Both the position numbers and the translations under genes were made by a program. A stretch of 19,724 nt of DNA from Hymenochaete sp. R1 (taxonomy: Eukaryota; Basidiomycota; Agaricomycetes; Hymenochaetales; Hymenochaetaceae). Positions 8,027 to 16,539 of the stretch are shown here, piece by piece. The stretch covers positions 1-19,724 of the forward strand of contig JAFREE010000276.1 of assembly GCA_019400425.1 (NCBI GenBank). Direction: 5' to 3'. Each line of letters begins with the position of its first letter. The first letter of the stretch is position 1. Under the pieces are notes generated by a model. The model ran no database searches. It was not told where the DNA came from and saw only the letters and a program-made list of their open reading frames with translations.

Positions 8027-9872
8027 ATGTCTTCTGAAGCTTCAGCTGCTGCGGACCAGTGAGTTAATCCTTATTCTACTTTGAATCCTGTTCTTTGCCT
8101 GATAATAGGACATGAGTTATTCACAGTTTAGGATCGAGTATGCTACTATAGGTCCGTTATTTTACTCAGAATACCACTTCGTCCAGTACTGACAGCTCGC
8201 ATAGCTCTCCTGTACTACGACTACGCTTTAACCTTCCCATCGGAAGGTACGTATGTCGCGGACATTTTTGAGAGCTACTATGATCAATTGCGCACGTCCC
8301 ACAGTCAAGTACATATGGCGCAAGAAATTTAGCCTCCTCACTGTTCTTTACATTTGTTGTCGATATGCGCTAGTCGCGAACGTCATATACGTGTTAGCAA
8401 AGTTTGACAAGCTGGGATCCAGGGTGAGCAAGCCCTCCAGTGTCGTCTTTCAACCCAATTATAATTTATTTACTTATCGTTCTCCTCCCCCTCCTTTCTT
8501 CTTTACCAGTATGCGTTTGTTTCTTTAGACCATCAAGCCTGCTGAATTGGCGCTTGCAGCTGTGACGCGTGGTATAAATTCGATGGGGTGATCAGTGTTC
8601 TTGGACGGGCTGCTGTCATTGGCGAGTGTGCAAGATCTCTGATAGTAATGCTCATACTACTGACCAATGCAGTGCAGTTGCTTTCACTCTGCGAACGTAT
8701 ACAATCTACGGGTGTAAACGCCTCATACTCCTGATACTCGCTCCTATCGGGCTCGTCACCATAGTGATTGATTTTGTGAGACGCTCCCTCGAGTGCTTTT
8801 CTAATTCTGCAGGGACTTTAGCTAAACGTGTTTCGCAGATGCATGTGCCTTTATTGAAGTGCGTGGGATCCGTCGGCTTGTGAGTTTATGTTTTTAATAA
8901 CGACATTATTTGATACCGCATCTGACGAGTTTACAGTGGTACACGCTTTATTTAGCTTTGTCCATCATGGTTGTTTCTAACCCGCACTTGTCAGCCGACG
9001 TGGCACTTTCCATCCTTATGAACGTATTCGAAGTTCTGGTGGTATTCTTCACGTTGTATCGTGCCGTAAGTGTGTTCCACATCGGTGGGAAGTGGAAATT
9101 CGAGGCCAGCCGCCTTGAACACATAATCTTTACCCAAGGTACATTAACCATACGTCTTGAGATTCTGGAATACAAGTCAACTCTTTCTTTGACTGTGGCT
9201 GTAGGACACATGTACTATTTGTTCATGTCCTCATTCATGATATCCGCGTCAGTGCTTCAATTCGTGGGTTTTTCCTTCTAAAGTCATCGGTAGTACTCGC
9301 TTATAAGTATCAACACTCCATTTAGAAAGCCAGAGTACGTCCCTTTCATGCGCGACTACGAAGTTTTTTATGAACCCCGTGTTCCCGTTTCTATCTAGCC
9401 CGGAATATTTCTCCGGATTAGTGGGATGAGTCTCCCGTATGAAGCGCTTCCCTCTCCACACTGATTACTTGAACTCACTCGAATGATCACCCACTTTACA
9501 CATACCAGATTGTCCTGTCTCCTCACCGCACGCTTCATCCTACAACTCCGAGAATTTCAAAACTCATCAATAATCACTAAGCGCCGTATGTCTGGAAATC
9601 ATCAAGCTGGGGAAGCAGGTATAACGGAAGCGAACTCGGCTAGTTGTGAGGCGACGCTGTCGACTATGGTGGCGGTGGAATTGTCAACGGTGAATACGAT
9701 TGATTCCATGATCTTGGACGATTTTGGCGATGGGCCACTCGACTGCCATGCGGATTCGGACGCAGGCGTGGATTCGAGACTGGACGGGGAGGGCGTGGAG
9801 AGCGCGGGCACGGTTGATGAGAAGAACTTGGGGAAGGGGTCCGAGCCTGAGCTCGCACAACCCATGGTTTAA
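8027..9872 (+). CDS. DUF6533-type multi-pass membrane protein, copy B
   Basis: This is the tandem paralog of the gene at 4942. Exons: 8027-8058, 8132-8151, 8205-8246, 8305-8423, a possible 5-nt exon 8510-8514, 8560-8621, 8678-8775, 8839-8879, 8937-8938, 8995-9138, 9205-9263, 9326-9334, 9399-9436 and 9509-9872. With the 5-nt exon the frame closes at 344 aa. The start gives M-S-S-E-A-S, followed by the family core I-A-L-L-Y-Y-D-Y-A-L-T-F and the paired helices with V-L-Y-I-C-C-R-Y. It has about seven helices and a polar, Ser/Asp/Glu-rich tail of about 110 residues. It also has the 2-nt and 9-nt exons. The intron after 8621 begins GC (GCGAGT) where copy A has GT; an in-phase GT donor exists 6 nt further on. 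Biochemical role unknown. Confidence 0.8.
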
Positions 9873-10249
9873 AGGATGAAGCCGCGGGGGCCTCTTGACT
9901 TCGTATCTAAATAGCATTATAAGTCGGTAGGTCTGACTTAGTATCTTATTGTCAGTGTGGGGAGTAGAAGGACGTCGTCGTTTGCCTCTCTCATTATGTG
10001 CGAAAGGATTGACAGTACAAAAAATATTTCTAATCAATAATAACTCGACCAGTTCAGGGAATGCATATCTGGACAACAGATTCTGCTTTGAATTTCTTTA
10101 CCAATCCAGAACGAAAAGGTATAGTGCAACTTCATGAGCAAAGTACGCAATATTGCGATTTCGAGAGTGGACCCGCTATCTTCCCCCTCTCACTCACTGC
10201 ACACACACTCGTCTTCACTCAAGGTCCCTCCTCTCCAAGAAACCCCGCC

Positions 10250-10558
10250 ATGGAATCGACCATCGAAAAGGAAAGAGAAACGTACAAGAGCGCACAGGAA
10301 GGCCTCGATTCCCTTATCAAAGAGATCGATGATTTCAAGGCAGAAATCAAAGCGATGAAGAAATTCTGGGAGAAAGGCATAAAGGAACATCGTAAACTCA
10401 AGGGGTATACGAAGGATACCGAATTCGTTAATACGTTGATTCAGGACAACCGTAATATGTCGGGTTATGCTGTAAACCTCAGCATACACTTCAATAACTT
10501 CCTCAGCGAGAATGACATTGATCTGGTTAACGGTTACAAGATGCGAGACTCTCATTGA
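10250..10558 (+). CDS. Small helical, charged protein, 102 aa
   Basis: I do not recognise this protein. The start has a near-ideal context (ccgccATGG) after a pyrimidine-rich leader; the open frame extends upstream to 10061 but that part looks like leader sequence. The protein is intronless, Lys/Glu-rich, and almost entirely helix-forming in its first 60 residues (E-R-E-T-Y-K-S-A-Q, then D-F-K-A-E-I-K). No signal peptide or membrane segment is seen. It resembles in size and style the two genes at 12991 and 15787 and shares with the latter a weak Y-K-x-A opening and a K-D-x-E-[FY] segment. It could be a distant member of the same local family. Probably soluble; role unknown. Confidence 0.55.
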   Translation: MESTIEKERETYKSAQEGLDSLIKEIDDFKAEIKAMKKFWEKGIKEHRKLKGYTKDTEFVNTLIQDNRNMSGYAVNLSIHFNNFLSENDIDLVNGYKMRDSH

Positions 10559-10861
10559 GAACTTTGTTGTATCCAGCGTTATATAATAACAGTATAGATT
10601 ACTTGAGTATTGTGTGCGGTGATGAGTCCATCGGGCGGAGCTCCGGTGGGGGTCCTCAACGAAGGGTAAAATCTGATATGTCGACGACGGGCCTGAGACG
10701 AAAACGTCGCTTTGCTCCAACGACGACTTGCTCTGATAAGGCTGTTGCTATCTGTACCAATCATCGACGAAAGCAGCTCACGAATCCAGATTCTGAATCG
10801 TGTCACTCGCGGACGTGCGTGCGACAATAGTAGATGTGAGTGAATAACGATTGCCAGTGTG
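10559..10861. other. Spacer between convergent genes
   Basis: The plus-strand small gene and the minus-strand J-domain gene converge here, so both 3' UTRs should lie in this stretch of about 300 bases. Open frames in it have no motif and no splice support. Nothing else is seen. Confidence 0.5.
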
Positions 10862-11769
10862 CTACCCGCCACCTCCTCGACCCAGTCCTCCGACTACCGA
10901 GACGAAAATCAGAACGCCCAAGAAACGCAGAAATCGGCCAGTATTTGATTCATGATTCACAGCTTCGTTCGCTCGCCGGATTTCGTCTTCTCGCGCCGTC
11001 GCCCCTGAAGACCGATCCGTAGTTCTCCCCGTGGAAGTCGTTCTGCCGCCGGAGGCCCTGCTCTGGCCAAAGTGCGCTTGAGAGGTCGCTGATGGGTCGT
11101 AGTGATGGCCAGAGCTTGCGTTCGTTCGCGAAGAAGAAGCTTTGCCTTCCCAAGCGTATGTTGCCCCGCGTTTTCGTTGATTATAGTGATGATGTAGGTT
11201 AGGGCGCGAATGTGAGAGATGGCCGTGTTCTGGGTGATGGGGAGCATGTGAGGCCAAAGACCGGTCATACGTTCGTCTATAACATCAGGTCAGTATGAAA
11301 CACGTGTCTGCAGAGATGGGTTCTGTGGGGCAATGAAGAGGCGGAGTCGACTGGATGCTCACCTCGCCCGGTCATCTCCTAGCACCTTATAAGCATCACT
11401 GACAGCATGAAACTTCTCTAAAGCTTCGTCATCGTCCTCGCTATCTCTCTCCGTGCCTTTCCCTTTCCGTACGTCTGGATGGTACAATTTGGACAAACGG
11501 AAATACGCGGCCTTAACCTCCGCACGAGATGCGTTACGAGGGATATTGAGCGTCTCGTAATGCGTGAGCGCTTTTCCCTGCGTGTTTATTCGAGAATAGC
11601 GTTGGCGAGTGGTCGAGAAAGGCCTGAGAGTCGTTCGAGGAGACTTCGAGGTCGACGGAACAGTTGTAGGTCGACGGGGAGGCTGGTATAGGCGGTTCTT
11701 TCCCGACTGCGGAAGATGAGATGACGAAACGAGCTTTGACGAAGAAGCAGTCCATGCCGTACACTTCAT
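10862..11769 (-). CDS. J-domain (DnaJ-like) co-chaperone, probably mitochondrial, 273 aa
   Basis: This is an Hsp40-type partner that would stimulate an Hsp70 ATPase. Two exons, 11363-11769 and 10862-11276, are joined by an 86-nt intron (phase 2). The first 60 residues are rich in Ser, Arg and Thr with no acidic residue and contain F-S-T-T-R, typical of mitochondrial presequences. The J domain spans about residues 69-137 with the HPD triad at 97-99 and a D-A-Y-K-V-L-G-D-D end. An Asp/Glu-rich insert (about 109-116) lies between the second and third helices. There is no Gly/Phe region and no zinc finger. A His/Ser/Thr/Gly-rich linker leads to a hydrophobic segment (about 251-268, F-L-G-V-L-I-F-V-S-V-V) and a Gly-rich end. 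I infer a tail-anchored inner-membrane class C J protein, perhaps of the Jid1 type. Family call firm, location inferred. Confidence 0.82.
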
Positions 11770-12258
11770 TTACTGTATCTTGAGTACAGTTCCGCCACCT
11801 TTTCCGTTAGGACGCCGTAAGGTAAGAGCTTTATCGCAAATTCGGATTGCCAGATTTTGCGTACAACTTTTGTGTAGATGGACTAGGATCACCGACTTCT
11901 GGTAATCGCTCGATGACTGCGTTTTATCAGATTTATCACTGACTCGAGGGGAGAGTAAGCTCCAAGGACGGAACGACGACGAAGAAGCAGAGGAGGAAGA
12001 GGAGGGTGTTGGTGATACGAGAGAGTAGGATCCTCTACGTGTAGTTACGCGAAGCTTCGTCTTCAATGAAAGGATGCCGTATTTGGCGCCCACCCACAGA
12101 CGATCATTCGCACAAGCCATCACCTACGCGTTCTCACGATTCACAGCGAAATGAACATCCACAAGAACGAGTTCGGGCGAAAGTGTGGGAATGCGCGCCA
12201 ACTGCGTAAGCCAACCGTTGCGCGACTTAGACCAGACTCGCCTTCCTTTCGCCGCCAT
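11766..12258 (-). other. Possible small multi-exon gene overlapping the J-domain start
   Basis: Two pieces look protein-like but I could not join them with confidence. An ATG at 12258 opens a 44-codon frame (M-A-A-K-G-R-R-V-W-S-K, later E-L-V-L-V-D-V-H-F) that stops near 12124. A separate frame ends at the TGA at 11766-11768 with K-L-L-P-Y-G-V-L-T-E-K-V-A-E-L-Y. That TGA overlaps the ATG of the J-domain gene (ATGA at 11766-11769). Between them candidate donors and acceptors exist, for example an acceptor ending cacgtag near 12036 and one ending aaaag near 11874. The Ser-rich open frame at 11770-12123 may be chance. It could equally be the 5' leader of the J-domain gene. Confidence 0.2.
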
Positions 12259-12990
12259 AGGCAACCTCAGCTACTCGCACCGGTGTCAAAAATGCAGGGA
12301 GGGGCTTCAATCATTTAGCACATCTCGTTAACTTGAAGTTTCGCTCATCAAGCGATAGAGATAAACATCAAAATCGCAGCTCGCACGTTCCCCAATTCCC
12401 CGAGTCATACATTGGGTGACCCCCCCCCCCCCCCCCCCAACTAGTGAAAGACACCCCACGAACGCGTCGACTCTCATCGTTCAAGACCTGGTAGTTAAGT
12501 ACCGTGCAAAGCTTGTACGCGCAAAGGTAGTGTCTAAAAGAATACATTCTTCCCTGTAATTGCACGTTCCTCATCCCATCCTTTCTTCCTTGCCGGTAGC
12601 CATCGTTCGACCTAAAGTCATATTTATTGCTTTTCTGATGCAATCGTCGCTGTTTATCCCGTGAATCACGCAGCCTTCTGGCCGCTTGTTACAGTAAAGC
12701 TGTAATGGCCCTTTTTCATCCGTTATGGTCACAAGACTGGCTACAGGAGCCCACAGTCTCAGATGGGCAACAGAGCATGATATCGGAGCGTGCGTGATCC
12801 ATTGTTCCTCTGTATTGCACCTTTCGCCGGCAAACCTGATTTTGCGACCGCATAGTACCTCTCAATACCGAAGTCTCAGCTGAGAAAGGACACGCAAAGC
12901 TCGTTCATGCAACGGCAGAATATTTGCATTTCACCTGCAGCTCTCACACTTCATTCCATTTGCCTTTCGACGTTTTTTCTCAGCCTAAAC
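12259..12990. other. Intergenic, no gene seen
   Basis: The stretch holds the poly(C) run and otherwise unremarkable sequence. The last 80 bases are pyrimidine-rich and should be the leader of the gene at 12991. Short open frames on both strands show no motif. Confidence 0.5.
12420..12438. repeat. Poly(C) run of 19
   Basis: There are nineteen consecutive C residues on the plus strand (poly-G on the minus strand), in non-coding DNA between the J-domain gene and the small gene at 12991. Such runs are length-unstable and prone to sequencing error, so the exact count should not be trusted. Confidence 0.9.
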
Positions 12991-13386
12991 ATGTCGTCAT
13001 CCAAGAAAAAGCCTACTACAGAAAGCGTAACGAAATTGTCTACTCCTCAGGGAGTGAAATGGTCAGCTCAAACGAAAAGTGGCTGTCAACTGTTCGAAAG
13101 GAGATATAAAGAGATGCTCCCCGCCTTCGAGAATTTCAAACATCGTTTTGAAGTAAACTGCTCCAATTTCAAATACAGAGCCACCCGGCAACAGAATAGA
13201 TTGGAGCGCCGCGAAGACTCAGTGGAGGACCTTTTCGAAGAACAGATGCATCTTACAGATGAATGGATTAGGTACCTATGGAAAGTGGAGGAGGGAATAA
13301 AGAAGCTTGAAGCTGCCATAGAGAGTCAACCAGAGCTTCCCCAAGTCATCCATGACCCCCTTTACGACATATACGGCTCAAGCTAA
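12991..13386 (+). CDS. Small helical protein with WSAQ signature, 131 aa
   Basis: I do not recognise this family. The start at 12991 (aaacATGTCG) gives M-S-S-S-K-K-K; an in-frame ATG at 12907 is preceded and followed by leader-like pyrimidine-rich sequence and is less likely. Residues 1-22 are a Ser/Thr/Lys-rich disordered tail. K-W-S-A-Q-T-K follows, and then a mostly helical stretch to about residue 113 with many Arg, Glu and Lys. The last 15 residues are loop-like and end Y-G-S-S. It is intronless, with no signal peptide or membrane helix. The gene at 15787 shares M-S-x-S, a basic Ser-rich start and W-S-A-Q-x-K followed by a helix with Phe six positions on. That suggests paralogy. A soluble coiled-coil-like protein is inferred. 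Confidence 0.6.
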   Translation: MSSSKKKPTTESVTKLSTPQGVKWSAQTKSGCQLFERRYKEMLPAFENFKHRFEVNCSNFKYRATRQQNRLERREDSVEDLFEEQMHLTDEWIRYLWKVEEGIKKLEAAIESQPELPQVIHDPLYDIYGSS

Positions 13387-15786
13387 TGTATCGGATATTC
13401 AAATGAACTTATTTCCCCTTACTCTTGCGCGAAGCAGTCGGCCTTGCACTCTTTGCTGACCCATAGATAATTCATAAATTAAGCTGCATATTTATATACA
13501 CGGTGCGAAATGATTCATCCAATACAGCGACACTTATAAAGGGCGCGGATTCCATAGATGATAGAAGCTGGTAGACTAAGAGCTCGACCATGGAACGCGA
13601 AGCAAAGAGCAACCGCTCACAAGCACAAAAATATGCGTCAGAGATGGGCTATTCGTGTGCGCCAACTGCCTAATTAGGAAGTAACCACGCGTCTTCACAA
13701 CACCTTGAGGGGAAAAAATCGTCAGAGAGAAATCTTTGGCATTCACTTCGACCATTGTACAATGTACTGTGCCTCTAAGCCTCTTTCTATATTTGAAGAG
13801 AACAAGAACTGAAGGCTCTTGCAAACTCTCAAGTATTAATGCAATAGAACTATCCTCTGGCTCGCGTACTCTCCAAGGAACAAGCGTTCATATCGGACGA
13901 CCAGCACGATGGGCCGACAACGAGTTTTCCAGACGACTACTAGTATATAATGGATAGACATGCTGCTGAAGTAACTCACCATAGGTTCCCGACTAGCGCT
14001 CCCCATCCGAATCAAGCTATGGACACTCTTCCCAGCTTTATTTTGGAGCGACCCACGTTCTCGTACGGGTATAACGGCTGTGGCATCAAGACCACAGATG
14101 GTGGATCGATTGTTGCGAGACAAAGGACAATCTCTGGATGCAGTGATAGAAGCAGAAAATTCGCGGGCGAAAGGAATTTGGTCTTGTTTCTGTACGTTCT
14201 TTACATTTGCATCTCCCGCCCCTGCGTTATGGCTAACGTAAAAGCTTCTTCCTAAAGGGGTGTGTGCATTGGAATGCCCAAAGAGGTTTGCAGCGGAGTA
14301 CTTTCTAGATCCTGCATTCCCCTCGCTTTAACATAGTTATACTTCGTACCCATGGGTATAGCAACAAAGCGAATGAGCTTGTGGTGGATCCGCTTTCTCT
14401 GCCGAACATTTCGCACTAATCGTTTCACTGGCCCGGGCGATCTCCTTTCTTTGCTAACCCCTTATTGCCTCGAAAGGAAGGCCGAACATGTGAACTCGAA
14501 CGCAAAGTAATCGCGTAAGTATGTATAATCGTCTCGATACAAAAGCGACGTTCTTGAGGTACGACTGAATGATTCTGCCGATGTATAATGCACTACCGAA
14601 CGCATGGGTATGTAGGAAAATAAGGCGAACTGGAGCCTTGATGTTTACGTGGGAGGGCGTAGAAGTAAGTTTTCATTATAAGGAGCATAGTATCGTTTGG
14701 GGGCAGAGGTGTGAATATATTTGATCTGTATATAGTGCATGATACTACGTATTCATAATCCACTCTCTCAGCCTCGACCCACCGCTGCTCTTTACTTCCC
14801 ATTCCATCGTCATCAGAACTTTGTGTGTGCAGCTGGATGCGAATGTTTACGAAAAAGTAATCAATGTTAGAAAATATATAAAGTGTCATTCGCGACTTTT
14901 TTTTTAAAAAAAGATCAGTTGTTGACGCCCGGGGGGGGGGGGGCGGAGGCGGCTGTTGAACAAGTTCGAGTGAATGTTCTACCTGGCCTGAGCTACAATG
15001 TATGGCAGGGGTTTGGATTTAAGTGGTAAAATGGGGATTATTCATGCAAACGGGTAGAAAAGCGAACACTGGGCACAGGGACGGAGGATGAGAACGAGAC
15101 ACGGAGGTCAGTCCGACCCCGACTCTCGTGCCTCATCGCATCGGGTCATCCTCATCATTCCCCGAGGGGGTATAACGTTGTAAGAATAGCTTTGCTATTA
15201 GTTCTTAACGGTAGACTGACGCATAATGGACATGACGTTGAATACGTATGTATGAAGTAAGAAAAGTATGCGGATTAAAGTGCGATCGTGAATCGATATT
15301 AAAACGATCGGTGGGTGACCCGGTGCCTCGTAGATTTGGATTTGATATTTGACTTCAGTTTCCGTGGCCACACAGTTCAGAGATTGCGTATTCATTTAAG
15401 AAATACTCTCAACACCAAGCCATATACTAAGTAGATAGTAGAAGTTGATGAGCGCAAAGTTGTTAGAAGGAAGTCTCTTGTTCCAATGCTCCGGGAGTCC
15501 GGTTCGACGGCGGCGGATGATATGACTTTGTTGGAGAAAGCATTTGTAGCCGACGTTGCGAGCTTAGATTTGCTGCATGGTACAAGCGATAGGATGCATA
15601 CGAGAATGTATGTGGAAGCAGACCCGAGAACGTAGGAGTAGTTTGAGAGGAATTGGCGCAAAGATAGTTTGCGGATGTAGATAAGAAGTAGCTAAGGATC
15701 GAGTCTCTTCTATTGACCTTCCCAGCTTTGAAGACCAGCAAGCAAGACACACCTATTCAAATTACGGCATCCTCACTCAGTATCCT
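13387..15786. other. Long intergenic region with a possible gene fragment
   Basis: There are 2.4 kb without a gene I can support. Several open frames of 60-100 codons on both strands lack motifs and splice logic. A patch at 14166-14240 resembles the fourth exon of the DUF6533 genes (see findings). The right part holds a T9-A7 stretch (14897-14912) and a G13 run (14931-14943). The last 100 bases should be the leader of the gene at 15787. Confidence 0.5.
14897..14943. repeat. Homopolymer cluster: T9-A7 then G13
   Basis: Nine T and seven A residues (14897-14912) are followed 18 bases later by thirteen G residues (14931-14943), and a G-rich tail (cggaggcgg) continues. The site is non-coding and prone to slippage and sequencing error. 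Confidence 0.85.
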
Positions 15787-16230
15787 ATGTCTCATAGCAG
15801 TCGTTCTTCCCAACCTGGCTCTTCCCAGAAGCCAAGAAAGGACTTGAAGAAATCGGCTGCGACAGGAAAGCTTTGGTCAGCGCAGTATAAAGACGCCATG
15901 GTTACATTTGCGAACAAGAAGAAAGCGTTTTTGGAAGTATTGGATGATTATGATAAGGCTTCGAGCGAGGTGAGGAGACTGTTGAAGATGTTTAGAGATG
16001 TTTTCGGCGATGAAGCTGTTGGGACGGAGGAAGACATCGCGAAAGACGTGGAATATATCGATCATTTGCGATCGAAGATGGACGAAACATTGAAGTCGAT
16101 GAGTTCGATGGAGGGACTGAGGGAGCTGCGTAAGGACATGGAGGAGGGCGTTGATACAATAGCGGGTTCGAGAAGCAGCCTTGCGACGGAGAACTGGTAC
16201 CAATCGGGTTCAGAGATACACGATGACTGA
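15787..16230 (+). CDS. Small helical protein with WSAQ signature, 147 aa
   Basis: An intronless gene of unknown function. The start (cctATGTCT) follows a C/T-rich leader. Residues 1-28 are Ser/Lys/Arg-rich and probably disordered. L-W-S-A-Q-Y-K-D-A-M (about 29-38) opens a long amphipathic region to about residue 122, with coiled-coil-like charge pattern (K-K-K-A-F-L-E-V-L, E-V-R-R-L-L-K-M-F, H-L-R-S-K-M-D-E-T-L). A polar tail ends H-D-D. There is no signal peptide, membrane segment or cysteine. The W-S-A-Q-x-K motif and overall layout match the gene at 12991, and weaker features match the one at 10250. The three genes lie in one orientation about 2.75 kb apart. I infer a local, fast-diverging family. 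Confidence 0.65.
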   Translation: MSHSSRSSQPGSSQKPRKDLKKSAATGKLWSAQYKDAMVTFANKKKAFLEVLDDYDKASSEVRRLLKMFRDVFGDEAVGTEEDIAKDVEYIDHLRSKMDETLKSMSSMEGLRELRKDMEEGVDTIAGSRSSLATENWYQSGSEIHDD

Positions 16231-16539
16231 GAGGACAAGTCCGAGTTGTGTTCAACTGTTATGTGGCTTGTTCTCTCTTTGCATCGCCGATCTGTCGATC
16301 TAATATAGTATAGTTACGTCATCCAATTTCACTGCTTGCTGGCGCGTGGAAAAGTCCGTTTCAGATTATACTCTCACAGTTGCAGTCACAGCAGTACTGT
16401 CAGCGAGGCGTTGTCAACGAGCCGGACGAGGAGACAACGAGAAGCTTAATCTGCACGGACGACAAGGCGACGGACCCTGGTTGACCGATATTCAATTCAC
16501 CATGCACTCTTGATCTTTCCCATAAATACCGGCGGTGGC
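16231..16539. promoter_or_regulatory. Intergenic promoter region of the second P450
   Basis: These 309 bases separate the small gene from the P450 start. They should contain the 3' UTR of the former and the promoter of the latter. No clear TATA box is seen; A/T-rich candidates are near 16300-16315. No other feature is visible. Confidence 0.4.

Larger units (their letters stand above)
7398..9872 (+). repeat. Tandem duplication, right copy
   Basis: This is the partner of 4205-6760, in the same orientation. Intron positions of the enclosed gene match one for one, and exon lengths are the same (32, 20, 42, 119, 62, 98, 41, 2, 144, 59, 9) apart from the last two. That shows duplication of a whole intron-containing gene through DNA, not a retrocopy. 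In the 119-nt exon, 14 codons differ silently and 4 change the amino acid, so the duplication is old and both copies have been under protein-level constraint. Confidence 0.8.

Noticed and set aside
10061..10249. N-terminal extension of the small helical protein from ATG 10061
   Set aside because: The stretch is pyrimidine-rich and leader-like, and the ATG at 10250 has a much better context.
11770..12123. Ser-rich minus-strand open frame of 117 codons as a gene
   Set aside because: Its Ser run comes from a repetitive TCC/TCG tract, it has no motif, and another frame in the same stretch looks more protein-like.
12907..12990. Signal-peptide-like extension of the 12991 protein from ATG 12907
   Set aside because: The hydrophobic look comes from a T/C-rich leader; M-S-S-S-K-K-K at 12991 matches the start of the related gene at 15787.
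14593..14889. Minus-strand open frame of 98 codons
   Set aside because: No motif, no splice logic and no similarity to neighbours.
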